Part shown: positions 1-7,669 of the stretch, in pieces
How positions within the stretch are numbered: the first letter of the stretch is position 1
How the letters are laid out: every line of letters starts with the position of its first letter
Notes under the pieces: model-generated
Seen by the model: only the letters and a program-made list of their open reading frames with translations
The model's database searches: none
What the model was told of the DNA's origin: nothing
Made by a program: the position numbers and the translations under genes
Source of the DNA: Sphingomonas adhaesiva
GTDB taxonomy: Bacteria > Pseudomonadota > Alphaproteobacteria > Sphingomonadales > Sphingomonadaceae
Assembly: GCF_036946125.1 (NCBI RefSeq)
Contig: NZ_JAQIJT010000001.1
Span: forward strand, 1,264,501-1,328,500
DNA length: 64,000 nt
Direction of reading: 5' to 3'

Positions 1-1176
1 GAGATGATCCCGCGCCGGTGGAAGGTGATCCAGACGGTACGCGAGAAGTTCACCTGCCGGGACTGCGAGAGCATCACCCAGCCGCCCGCGCCGTTCCACG
101 TCGCACCTCGCGGCTTTCTCGGTCCCAACCTCCTAGCGACGATCCTGTTCGAGAAGTACGGCCAGCACATGCCGCTGAACCGGCAGTCGGAACGCACCGC
201 ACGAGAAGGGATCGAACTGTCCGTCTCGACGCTGGCCGATCAGGTCGGCACATGCACAAGTGTCCTGCGCCCGCTCCATGATCTGATCCAGGCCCATGTC
301 TTTGGCGCCGAGCGTCTGCACGGCGACGACACCACCGTGCCGATCCTGGCCAAGGGCCGGACCGTCACGGGCCGGATCTGGACCTATGTGCGCGACGACC
401 GGCCCTTCGGTGGACCGGCGCCGCCGGCAGTCCTCTACCATGCCTCCCGCGACCGCACCGCCGGACATGCCGAGCGGCATCTCGAAGGCTGGGCCGGCAT
501 CCTTCAGGCCGACGCCTACGCGGGCTATAACGGCCTCTACGATCCGTCGCGTCTGCCGGGGCCCATCACGCCGGCGCTGTGCTGGGCTCACTCGCGCCGG
601 CAGTTCTTCGAACTGGCCGACATCGCCGCCAGGGCGCGACGAGCGAACACGGTCGCGGCGATCTCGCCGATTGCGCTGGAGGCGGTGAAGCGCATCGACG
701 CCCTGTTTGCTGTCGAGCGTGCCCTCAACGGCCGGGACGCGACCGAACGACGGCGGGTTCGCCAGGAACAGAGCGCGCCGCTGGTGGCCGAGATGGAAGC
801 CTGGATGCGCGAGGAGCGCTCCCGCCTGTCGCGCTGGGCGAGCGTCTCCCAGCCGATCGACTATATGCTGCGGCGCTGGGAGCGCTTCACCGGCTTCCTC
901 GACGATGGTCGCATCTGCCTCAGCAACAACGCCGCCGAACGCGCCCTCAGAGGGTTCGCCCTCGGTCGAAAGGCATGGCTCTTCGCCGGCTCGGATCGAG
1001 GGGCCGAGCGCGCCGCCGCCATGGCCACGCTCATCAACACCGCAAAGCTCAACGACATCGATCCGCAAGCCTGGCTCGCCGACGTCCTTGCCCGCATCAA
1101 CGACATGCCTCAGAGCCGGTTGCCTGAACTCCTGCCCTGGAACTGGAAGCCGCCATCCGCCAGACTGGCGGCATGA
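1..1176 (+). CDS. tnpC: IS66 family transposase TnpC (5' truncated by window edge)
   Basis: The frame is open from base 1, so the ATG at 4 is unlikely to be the true start. The visible 390 residues begin in the IS66 zinc-binding segment (CRDC followed by QPPAP). They then run through a DDE domain: Asp in HGDDT (about residue 108), Asp in QADAYAGYN (about 168) and Glu in NNAAERALR (about 311). IS66 TnpC proteins are usually about 500-550 residues, so roughly a quarter lies outside the window. The stop overlaps the next start as ATGA, so the passenger gene is probably translationally coupled. No frameshift is visible, so this end of the element may be functional. Confidence 0.93.
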   Translation, partial: EMIPRRWKVIQTVREKFTCRDCESITQPPAPFHVAPRGFLGPNLLATILFEKYGQHMPLNRQSERTAREGIELSVSTLADQVGTCTSVLRPLHDLIQAHVFGAERLHGDDTTVPILAKGRTVTGRIWTYVRDDRPFGGPAPPAVLYHASRDRTAGHAERHLEGWAGILQADAYAGYNGLYDPSRLPGPITPALCWAHSRRQFFELADIAARARRANTVAAISPIALEAVKRIDALFAVERALNGRDATERRRVRQEQSAPLVAEMEAWMREERSRLSRWASVSQPIDYMLRRWERFTGFLDDGRICLSNNAAERALRGFALGRKAWLFAGSDRGAERAAAMATLINTAKLNDIDPQAWLADVLARINDMPQSRLPELLPWNWKPPSARLAA

Positions 1177-1790
1177 GCTCATCCGATCGCATTCTTCGCC
1201 TGCACATCCAACTCGGCGACTGGAAGCCCGCCATCTGGCGGCGTGTCGAAGTACCCGCAACCGAATCGCTGAAGGCCTTGCACGACCTCGTTCAGGCCGC
1301 CATGCCCTTCGAGGATCGTCATCTCTTCGAGTTCCGCGTCGAGGGCAAGCGTTACGCCATCCCCGATCCCGAATGGGACAGCCCCGGCGACAAGACCCAT
1401 TCGGCCAAGACAGCCAGGATCGGCCAATTCGCCGAGCGTGGCCTGCGCGAACTCACCTACACCTACGACTTCGGCGACGATTGGCGCTTCACCATCAAGG
1501 TCGAGGTCGTCGAGGACGCGGACCCCACGCTCGAATACCCGCGCTTCGTCGACGGAATGGGCCGCGCACCGCCGGAGGACGTCGGCGGCCTGCCTGGCTT
1601 CGAGATGTTCCTCGAAGCCCTCGCGGATCCCAAACACGAAAGCCACGCGGAACTGTTGGAATGGCATGGCGGCCCGTTCGACCCCGACGACATCCGCCGT
1701 GACGAAATCCTGAAGCGCGTCCAAAAGCTCGCTCGCCGCCGAACCCTCGGCAAGGCTGGCTTCGCCAAAAGCCGAAACGCGATCCAGTAA
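1173..1790 (+). CDS. plasmid pRiA4b ORF-3-like protein, IS66 passenger
   Basis: This 205-residue protein matches the pRiA4b Orf3 type. It starts with a beta-strand-rich segment (LHIQLGDWKPAIWRRVEVP) and continues with FEDRHLFEF, the highly typical YTYDFGDDWRF near residue 93, and an ED(V)GG..GF stretch near residue 130. The family function is unknown; members often travel with mobile elements. It begins inside the tnpC stop codon (ATGA) and ends 35 bases before the IS66 terminus, so it is cargo of the element and not a chromosomal gene. Whether it helps transposition is not known. Confidence 0.85.
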   Translation: MSSSDRILRLHIQLGDWKPAIWRRVEVPATESLKALHDLVQAAMPFEDRHLFEFRVEGKRYAIPDPEWDSPGDKTHSAKTARIGQFAERGLRELTYTYDFGDDWRFTIKVEVVEDADPTLEYPRFVDGMGRAPPEDVGGLPGFEMFLEALADPKHESHAELLEWHGGPFDPDDIRRDEILKRVQKLARRRTLGKAGFAKSRNAIQ

Positions 1791-1924
1791 AGTTGACGCA
1801 CCTGCGGCCCACACCGGATGCTTACGTTTAGAGGGCTATGGCGTAGACGTAGTGCTCATCCGGGTCTGGCGCGGCCCGCCAAAACCCATTGGAATCATTA
1901 GATGAATTGTCTTTTAAGACGATC

Positions 1925-1948
1925 GCAACCCGGTTTGCAACCCGGTTT
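1925..1948. repeat. 12-bp tandem duplication (two copies)
   Basis: GCAACCCGGTTT occurs twice in direct tandem just outside the IS66 end, in a stretch (1826-2065) where no gene can be supported. It may be an iteron-like remnant or a small duplication. Confidence 0.6.
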
Positions 1949-2065
1949 CCATGGCGGATTGCAGCGAACCGATGCGGCAGAACGAGGAGTTCTTGCGCTA
2001 AAAAGATACCGATTTGCGGCTGGGCCGTCCGATAAAGACCGATGAACCACCATCATGAGGTTTCC

Positions 2066-2210
2066 ATGGCAGGTCGTTATGTGAATTGGCCGCCTCCGAC
2101 CGAGGCGCTGATGCCGCTCATAAAGGAAATGGCGCGCATCAGCGCGCAGACGGCCCATCAGATGGGTATCGAGTTCGACATGGATGAGCGCCGCTCCTCG
2201 ATCTCACGTA
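2066..2210 (+). pseudogene. possible 5' fragment of a small gene
   Basis: An ATG at 2066 has a reasonable ribosome site (GAGG, six bases upstream). It is followed by about 48 codons of protein-like composition, beginning MAGRYVNWPPPTEALMPLIK. After about 2210 the frame simply runs antisense through the convergent gene at 2213-2572 and loses protein character, so the original 3' part seems to be missing. No family is recognised. It could also be a short intact gene that overlaps its neighbour, or chance. Confidence 0.3.
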
Positions 2211-2212
2211 AG

Positions 2213-2572
2213 CTATTGTGCCTGCGCGAATGCCATTTCCGCCCCCTTCCTGCGATCGAATGTGCGCTTTCCCATCATGCCATGCGCGTTGCCATCGCCA
2301 TCGACGATCATCACCGCGACAAACCATTTGCCGTCCAACCGACCGTAAATCCTCACCCGATCCAATTCGAGATCATCGTCGCGGATATTCTCATATGCGC
2401 CGATCCAGCGCTCCTGAATGCGCGCATCCCAGTGAAAATCCGTCTCCTCGGCCTCAAGAAACCGATGCGCCAATGCCTCTCCCGCGCCGCGTCCAAACTC
2501 CAGTTCCAGTCCCGAAATCAGCGCCGCCATCACGCGATCCGACGCTGTTCCGATGCTCTGAATCATGCTCAT
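2213..2572 (-). CDS. hypothetical protein (mobile-element associated)
   Basis: This 119-residue acidic protein has no family that I recognise. The start at 2572 is chosen because AAGGAGG lies five bases upstream, a near-perfect Shine-Dalgarno; an upstream in-frame ATG at 2599 has none. The first half is helical (SDRVMAALISGLELEFGRGAGEALAHRFLEAEE). The second half looks like beta strands (VRIYGRLDGKWFVAVMIVDGDGN). It lies in the same orientation as the DUF736 gene, in a neighbourhood typical of sphingomonad plasmids and integrative elements. Function unknown. Confidence 0.7.
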   Translation of the reverse strand: MSMIQSIGTASDRVMAALISGLELEFGRGAGEALAHRFLEAEETDFHWDARIQERWIGAYENIRDDDLELDRVRIYGRLDGKWFVAVMIVDGDGNAHGMMGKRTFDRRKGAEMAFAQAQ

Positions 2573-3037
2573 GAGAACCTCCTTCGCTTGCTCCCTCACA
2601 TCGAGGGTGAAGCCTCAAGGACGGGCGGCGGAGCGCCTGTCAGGGCCGCTGAAGGCAAAGCCGGAAGCGCCGCGAAGCGGCGGCGGACGAACCGATTTTG
2701 TTGCGCTGAAAACAAACAAACTCGCGTGCGCAGCACGCTCCGGTTCGCGGCAAAATTGGAGGGGCCGCCGGCCTTGATAGGTGTTCCGGCGGCCGTCATG
2801 CTGGGCCTTGCCGAGACGAGCCCCACCCACGCCCGAGGCTATTCGCCCCCCTTGCGGATCGCGAACAACGACGCTGACGGGGGTGCCGAGCCTTGTTCAA
2901 TTCGAACGATTTCGTCATCGTCGCTCATCTGGTCTTCCTGTGTGGCGCCGCGACACGCGGCGCTGGGCAGGCAGGGTCTGGCGGAGCGGCCGGTGCGGCG
3001 GGACTATCGCAATCCGCGTTCGCCGATTTCGATAGGG
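2573..3037. other. intergenic stretch with little coding signal
   Basis: Apart from a 29-codon ORF candidate at 2839-2928, this stretch has no ORF with convincing composition or ribosome site on either strand. It is GC-rich with short purine/pyrimidine runs. No IS end was found. Confidence 0.4.
2839..2928 (-). CDS. microORF candidate, 29 residues
   Basis: A 29-codon ORF starts at an ATG with AGGA seven bases upstream and reads MSDDDEIVRIEQGSAPPSAS followed by LFAIRKGGE. The acidic start, hydrophobic middle and clean stop look more protein-like than the surrounding DNA. It follows the DUF736 gene on the same strand, beyond a perfect hairpin. It is shorter than usual annotation limits. It could be a real small protein of the mobile element or a chance ORF; conservation is the deciding test. 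Confidence 0.35.
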   Translation of the reverse strand: MSDDDEIVRIEQGSAPPSASLFAIRKGGE

Positions 3038-3067
3038 CGGGACCGCACGCCGGGGCGTGCGGTCCCG
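3038..3067 (-). terminator. perfect 14-bp hairpin after the DUF736 gene
   Basis: CGGGACCGCACGCC and its exact reverse complement are separated by two bases (GG), beginning ten bases beyond the DUF736 stop codon. No U-run follows on the minus strand, so it is either a weak intrinsic terminator or an mRNA 3'-end stabiliser. Confidence 0.6.
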
Positions 3068-3076
3068 GGTGCGCGA

Positions 3077-3403
3077 TCAGTCGCCGTTCCGGCGGCTCTG
3101 GCGCGACCAGATCAGGCTGTGCGCCTTGCCATCGGCATCCTCGAAGAGGTTCGCGTAGATCGGTGCGATAAAGCTCGGGTCGTCGAACTTCAGGCCGAGA
3201 TCGACCCGACCTTCGCTCGACGTTTTGGTCCAGCCGGCGCCGATTTCGGCGCGACCCACCATGATGCGGTGCGTGGGGGCATTGTCGCTCGAACGGGTCT
3301 CCTCGGGAATGATCCGGACGTTCTTCGCCTGGACGGAAAGCGTGACGATCTCGCCGATAAATGAGCCGTCGGTGTTCTTGGTGAATGTGCCGATGCTTGC
3401 CAT
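3077..3403 (-). CDS. DUF736 family protein
   Basis: This 108-residue protein begins MASIGTFTKNTDGSFIGEI, the hallmark N-terminus of DUF736, and continues with the small-domain beta pattern of the family (DLGLKFDDPSFIAPIYANLFED). The start at 3403 is preferred over the longer frame because GGAGA lies seven to eight bases upstream. DUF736 genes are common on alphaproteobacterial plasmids and integrative conjugative elements, often near single-strand-binding or conjugation genes; the role is unknown. A hairpin follows the gene. It marks this region as element-derived. Confidence 0.88.
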   Translation of the reverse strand: MASIGTFTKNTDGSFIGEIVTLSVQAKNVRIIPEETRSSDNAPTHRIMVGRAEIGAGWTKTSSEGRVDLGLKFDDPSFIAPIYANLFEDADGKAHSLIWSRQSRRNGD

Positions 3404-3768
3404 TTTGCGTCTCCAGATGTTCGAACCCGCGACCACCGCGGCCTCGATGGCGTGGATGAGGACGGGACGAACGCGCGCGCAGGCGCAGCCCCGCAGCGGT
3501 AGCGAAGGACGGCGGAGGCGGGATTTTCTTGGTGCGCGAGGAATGGTGCTTCAGCGCCAGGGGAAGAAAATATCGGCGCAGGCGTTGCGCGTATGAGCGT
3601 TCGAGGCACAGCCGTTCTCGGCCAGACCGCCAATCGCGAGAGGCCGTGTGCCGCGCGATCGACTTGGTGATCATGGCGGGCAGATCAGGCCGCAATCACC
3701 CAGCGAACCACAGCAATTTGAGGTAAAGACTGTGTCCGCTCGACCGAACTGCGTGACAAGGAATCAGG
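3404..3768. other. intergenic stretch, no gene supported
   Basis: Short ORFs here are antisense or compositional shadows without ribosome sites. The stretch presumably holds the divergent promoters for the DUF736 gene (minus) and the nuclease-like gene at 3769 (plus); no clear -35/-10 pair could be assigned. Confidence 0.4.
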
Positions 3769-4833
3769 ATGCCACGAAAGCCTAACGCGGAGACGACGTC
3801 ACGAGAGGGGAGCACGCTGCGAACGCGGTCGGCCAAACCCTTCAACGCGATCGATGCAGGTCACGTCATCGCGCGTGTGGCGGAGACGCTCGACTGGAAG
3901 ATTGACGATATTCCGCGCTTCCTGAAAGCGGCCGAGCATGTCGAATATGGGCTGTCCGCCGAGGTAGAACTGGCCGCGATCTTACGCTGGTTCGGCCCGT
4001 GCCGGATGGTTCACCGGCTTAGTGAAGATGATTTCGTTGCTGATCCCAAGGCCCAGCAAATCCCCGATCTTCTCGCCGTTTTTGAGTCGGGCGACGAGCG
4101 GGTGGTGGCCCTGATCGAAGTGAAGACGACCCAGGAGCCCCATCTTCGCCTGAAGCTTGATTATCGCGAACGCTTGGCGGCTTATGCCAGGACCATCGGG
4201 CATCCGCTGCTGATTGGCTGGCGCTGCCGCGCGCTCGATATGTGGCTGTTGTTCGACCCGTTTGCCACCGGCGTTGTCGAGGATGATGGTGTCGAATACT
4301 CGCTCGAAGACGTCATCAAGGCGGATCTGATGAGCCTGATCGGTGGAGACTTTTATCTGGTCCCGGTCGCCGGTGCCGGATTGCGGTTCGAGATGGAGCG
4401 AACCGGTGAGAAGCAGCTGACGAAGGATGGCTACGCCGCCGAGTTCACCATGCGCCGGGCCTATTTTCATGACGGCGCCGGCAATGCCGAAACCAAGTTA
4501 CCGGCTGCGATGCAGTGGACGGTGCTGGCAGCCATGGAAAGCAATTCGCAGGTCGATGAAGATCGCGCGGTGCAATCGTTCACGAGCACCGGGAGCATGA
4601 CCCGCGCTCAGAATATCCTCCGGGCGGCGCTCAGTTTTCGGGTTGGCACCGACGAGCGCATCCATTGGAAAGGCGTTGCCCGCGATCTTGATGCCGTTGT
4701 TCGGTGCGAGGACATACTGCGGGAGAGCCGCAGTCGTTTCGGAAGCTATGTGCAGTATATCTTTCTGCAACAGCCCGTGCCGATACCGGACTTCCTGCCG
4801 AAAGCGTGGCGTTCGAAGAGCGCTCCGGATTGA
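3769..4833 (+). CDS. PD-(D/E)XK nuclease-like hypothetical protein
   Basis: This 354-residue protein has a nuclease-fold core at about residues 65-125. A Glu in an alpha-helical segment (YGLSAEVELAAILRWFG) is followed by IPDLLAVFESGDERVVALIEVKTT. The last two pieces fit the PD...(D/E)XK active site, with Asp in IPD and Glu and Lys in IEVK. Structural or repair-type nucleases of this fold include Holliday resolvases and restriction enzymes. The C-terminal 200 residues are not recognised. It stands alone, with AAGGAATCAGG before the ATG. It could be a defence nuclease or an element maintenance protein; the fold call is stronger than any role. Confidence 0.7.
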   Translation: MPRKPNAETTSREGSTLRTRSAKPFNAIDAGHVIARVAETLDWKIDDIPRFLKAAEHVEYGLSAEVELAAILRWFGPCRMVHRLSEDDFVADPKAQQIPDLLAVFESGDERVVALIEVKTTQEPHLRLKLDYRERLAAYARTIGHPLLIGWRCRALDMWLLFDPFATGVVEDDGVEYSLEDVIKADLMSLIGGDFYLVPVAGAGLRFEMERTGEKQLTKDGYAAEFTMRRAYFHDGAGNAETKLPAAMQWTVLAAMESNSQVDEDRAVQSFTSTGSMTRAQNILRAALSFRVGTDERIHWKGVARDLDAVVRCEDILRESRSRFGSYVQYIFLQQPVPIPDFLPKAWRSKSAPD

Positions 4834-4926
4834 TCGCCTGCCGCCGGGAGGGCGGCATTGGCGCGGTTTGATTGCTGATCCACCGATAGGTGGCCGACCG
4901 ATCAGCAAATGGGATTGGAGCGTGGG

Positions 4927-5286
4927 ATGAAGCTGGATTTCTCGATCAAGGAGGACTTTCCGATCGTCATCTCGACGATCGTCGCCGCCGTGGGCGTCGT
5001 TGCGGGGCTGAAGTTCGATCCGACGACTGGCGTCGTGATGACCGCTGGGGGCGTGATTTTCAGCGCGTTGATAGGCTATTTCAAAGCCAAGCGAGCGGAG
5101 GCCAGCCGCCGAGGAGCCCGGCGCGCGCCGCCATTTGCTCGGCAACATGCACCGCGAGCGCCTCGTTCTGCGCTGGCAGCAAGGCGTCGGCCGCCGGCAA
5201 TCCTCCACCGGTCGGCCAGAGCAATTCGGAAGGGCAGCGCCCTTCGACATTGCCAAGATTGGGGCGGTGCTGGACATAGCCGATGA
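4927..5286 (+). CDS. small membrane protein with chimeric C-terminus
   Basis: The ATG at 4927 has GGAG six bases upstream. The first 60 residues (MKLDFSIKEDFPIVISTIVA onward) contain two hydrophobic segments, about 13-30 and 36-52, then KAKRAEASRR. From about 5100 the frame reads antisense through the end of the PhyH gene, giving Arg/Pro/Ala-rich residues with no protein character. The real gene probably ended near 5100 and lost its stop when the two regions were joined. No family is recognised. Confidence 0.5.
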   Translation: MKLDFSIKEDFPIVISTIVAAVGVVAGLKFDPTTGVVMTAGGVIFSALIGYFKAKRAEASRRGARRAPPFARQHAPRAPRSALAARRRPPAILHRSARAIRKGSALRHCQDWGGAGHSR

Positions 5287-5974
5287 GCGCGGCGAGTTCG
5301 GGATCGAAGGTCCGCGCGACGTCGGGCGGATAGACCAGCCATTGATTTTCGAACGGCTTGAGCCAGCCAAGACAATAGCTGACGATGATGCCACGGCGGG
5401 CCTGGCGGGTCCGGTTTTCGCCGCCTCCGTGCAAGGTGCTACCGAGAAACAGCAGCGCGTCGCCGGGGTCCAGCGCCGGCACGACGGTATCGATCTCGGT
5501 GCCATGAACCGAACGATCGCGGTGACTGCCGGGCCAGAGCCGGGTCGCGCCATTGTCGGGTGAGAACGGCACCAGCGGCCACATCACATTGACGAGATAT
5601 TCGACCGCGCCTTTGGGTCCGCCCCACATATCCTCGTCGCGGTGCGGATATTGCGCGAGCGCGCCAGGATGAATCTCGATCGCCTGGGTCAGATTGAGCG
5701 CAACGCGATCGCACCAGGGTAAAAGCACCTGCTCCGCGAGCGCCAGTACATCCGGATGCTGGACGAGCGCCTCGGCTTGGCGCGAGCGCAGGAGCAATCC
5801 ACCCAGGCGTTTGGTGGCCCGGCCATAAAAGTCGCCGTCGCAATAAGGCGTGGTCGCGAACTGCGCGTCGAGATCGCGGTCGAGTGCCGTCATGGTCTCG
5901 ACCGGTGCAATCCCGCGCAGAATGCAGAAGCCGCGCTTCAAAAGCTCGGCGGCTGGCTGTTCCTCATCGATCAT
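5081..5974 (-). CDS. phytanoyl-CoA dioxygenase (PhyH) family protein
   Basis: This 297-residue protein belongs to the Fe(II)/2-oxoglutarate oxygenase superfamily. The iron-binding motif is visible as HRDED (His-X-Asp, about residue 113). The distal histidine is probably in STLHGGGENRT, and an Arg downstream (RQARRGI) suits 2-oxoglutarate binding. LWPGSHRDRS is also typical of PhyH proteins. The start at 5974 has GAGGAG seven bases upstream. The gene lies directly after a truncated glucose dehydrogenase stub, so its current neighbours are probably not its original ones. The substrate cannot be predicted; the family hydroxylates CoA esters and many small molecules. Confidence 0.82.
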   Translation of the reverse strand: MIDEEQPAAELLKRGFCILRGIAPVETMTALDRDLDAQFATTPYCDGDFYGRATKRLGGLLLRSRQAEALVQHPDVLALAEQVLLPWCDRVALNLTQAIEIHPGALAQYPHRDEDMWGGPKGAVEYLVNVMWPLVPFSPDNGATRLWPGSHRDRSVHGTEIDTVVPALDPGDALLFLGSTLHGGGENRTRQARRGIIVSYCLGWLKPFENQWLVYPPDVARTFDPELAALIGYVQHRPNLGNVEGRCPSELLWPTGGGLPAADALLPAQNEALAVHVAEQMAARAGLLGGWPPLAWL

Positions 5975-6031
5975 CGGATTGCTCCTCACGCCGCGTCGGC
6001 GAGCGAAACCGGCGATGCTGCAATGCCGTTG

Positions 6032-6154
6032 CCCGCCCAGCACGATCAGCCATGCCCCGAGGCCCAGCATCGCCAGTCCGAACAGCCCGGCCAGGGTCTG
6101 GATGGCCAGCAGCGCGATCCGCCATCCTCCCGCAGCGTTCCTGCGCAGGGTCAT
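6032..6154 (-). pseudogene. gcd: 5' stub of a quinoprotein glucose dehydrogenase gene
   Basis: The start codon overlaps the patatin stop (ATGA), exactly as in the intact patatin-gcd pair at 57033-60436. About 41 codons (first membrane helix, LAGLFGLAMLGLGAWLIVLGG) align with the intact protein's LLGLAMAVLGAWLILLGG. After that the similarity stops and the PhyH gene follows within 60 bases. The remaining 750 or so codons are absent, so a deletion or recombination removed them. The alternative, a free-standing small membrane protein, is less likely given the conserved overlap. Confidence 0.65.
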
Positions 6155-7012
6155 GCCGCCACGGTTTCCGGCAGCCCGATCAGCGTCGAGGCGCGGCCGA
6201 GAGCATTGCGGTGTTCGGCAAGCCACGCATCGGCTCGCTCGCGGCCCAGTATGCGCAGCGCCTCGATCCGTGAGCCGCGCGTGTCCAGTTTGCTCGCCGC
6301 TCCGAGCATGCACAGTTCGGGCGATGCTTCCATCAGGTGCAGGCCGGTTTCTGCCAGCGCCCTTATCCGGGGCGACGACGCGGTATCGCCGATAACTTCC
6401 TTGATACCGGTCAGCGCCTTCAGGTCTCGCAGCAGGCAGGCGTTGAAGCTGATGTCGTTCATCCGCCCTATGGTGCCGGCCAGCGACGACGATATGTTCT
6501 CGTTCGCGAAGGGGGTTATCTGGATGATGAGCACGTCGGTCGCGCCATGTCCGTCGAAGATCAGCGGTTCCAGCGCCGGATTGGCGGAAAAGCCGCCGTC
6601 CCAGTAATCCTGCCCGTCGATCTCCACCGCGGCGAACAGGTCGGGCAGGCAGGCGGACGCCATGATCGCGTGCAGCGTGACGTCGGCTCCCGTGAACAGC
6701 CGCGCCGCGCCGGTGGCGACCCTGGTGGCCGAGATATGCAGCGGCACCGCATTCGGGCGCGTCAGCGCGTCCAGATCGATGCTGGACGCAACGATGCGCC
6801 GCAGCGCGCTCATGTCCCGGACATGCGGCATGAAGGGCGCGAAATAGCGGCCGAACAGCTTGCCCATCTCCAGCGACCGCCGCATCACGGGCTCGAACAG
6901 CGGCCCGGCCCAGTCGTGGAGGTCGAACGCCTGGAGAGGGGAGCCGCGCGACACCGCACGCCACAAGCGCTCCAATCCGTCCAGTGCGCCCTCGGTGCCG
7001 CCGGTGGCGAGC
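6151..7012 (-). pseudogene. patatin-like phospholipase, C-terminal part (split by IS)
   Basis: This is the downstream part of a patatin-like phospholipase gene. It includes the conserved DGG of the catalytic Ser-Asp dyad (YWDGGFSANPALEPL) and the ASACLPDLF segment. The nucleophile motif is on the other fragment at 9655-9850. Deleting 7013-9654 plus one copy of the 5-bp target duplication rejoins the frame as ...GTALVAGLATGGTEGALDGL..., which matches the intact paralogue at 59414-60436 (GAALVTGLVEGGTDGARAAL). The gene is therefore a clean insertional knockout. The fragment could be translated from an internal start at 6975 but would lack the active-site serine. Confidence 0.92.
7008..7012. repeat. 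5-bp target site duplication, copy adjoining 7013
   Basis: CGAGC immediately precedes the IS2-like left end and is repeated exactly at 9655-9659 after the right end. Five base pairs is the duplication size of the IS2 subgroup of IS3. Confidence 0.9.
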
Positions 7013-7069
7013 TGAGGTGGCCCCTCAAATGACCTGACAGGGCCTCGCTCTTGGATAAGAGTGAGGCAT

Positions 7070-7430
7070 ATGACTGACGGTACGACCAGGCGTTACAATG
7101 ACGGCGAGGTCCTCTCCGGTGTCCAGCGCCGGAAAGGTGGACACCGGAGGAGAAGGTCCGGATCGTCGAGGAGACGTATCTTCCGGGAATGAGCGTGTCG
7201 CTCGTCGCCCGCCAGCACGGCATCAGCGGCAGCCAGGTCTTCACCTGGCGGCGCCTGATGAACCAGGGGGCGCTGACCGCCGCGGCAGCCGGCGAGGAGG
7301 TGGTGCCAGCGTCCGAGTACCGGGCGCTGGAGGCGCAGGTGCGCGAACTGCAGCGGCTGCTCGGCAAGAAGGCCATGGAGAACGAGCTGCTGCGTGAGGC
7401 CGTGTCCCGGGCCGCAGGCCCAAAAAATGT
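7070..7430 (+). pseudogene. IS2-like OrfA, frameshifted and truncated
   Basis: From the ATG at 7070 the frame reads MTDGTTRRYNDGEVLSGVQR and then would need RRWTPEEKVRIVEETYLPG, but that sequence is in another frame. About one base is missing near 7131-7135 (in GCCGGAAAGGTGG). The helix-turn-helix (MSVSLVARQHGISGSQVFTW) and leucine-zipper-like region (YRALEAQVRELQRLLGKKAM) are intact up to AAGPKN, where the IS110-family element begins. The gene is broken twice. Confidence 0.8.
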
Positions 7431-7443
7431 ATGGTCCGCCCCC

Positions 7444-7669
7444 GTCTGGCAAGCGTGAGATGCGGTTGGCAGCACAGTCTGCGTAAATGTATCCGGCCTG
7501 TTTGTGGGGCATCTCGGCCCCTGGCCATGATGGGATACGCGCCACGGTCGTCCTTTCAAACTGCTCCAGCCTTTTGACGGCTGCATTTTTGGTCAGGCTT
7601 CGACCGTGTCACCATCGACTGCTTGCCATCACTCCTCTGCTTGCAGACCTCTTTGCGCGGGTGCTCGGT
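7444..7669. other. IS110-family non-coding region
   Basis: No credible gene lies between the left subterminal repeat and the 3' end of the transposase gene. IS110-family elements carry a non-coding end region that in characterised members (IS621, ISCro4) yields a bridge RNA guiding target choice. In IS1111-type elements this region lies on the 3' side of the transposase, which is this stretch. No RNA structure was demonstrated here. Confidence 0.4.

Larger units (their letters stand above)
1..1825 (+). mobile_element. IS66-family element, right part (left end outside window)
   Basis: The element contains the C-terminal part of an IS66 transposase and a passenger gene. It ends at a terminus whose reverse complement begins GTAAGCATCCGGTG, the GTAAGC start expected of IS66 ends; the last terminal base is about 1825. 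The left end and the small accessory ORFs usual for IS66 (tnpA, tnpB) would lie before position 1. The 8-bp target duplication expected of this family cannot be checked without the left flank. Confidence 0.85.

Noticed and set aside
2042..3364. 440-codon plus-strand ORF covering two minus-strand genes
   Set aside because: Only its first 48 codons look protein-like. The rest is antisense to the hypothetical gene at 2213-2572 and to DUF736.
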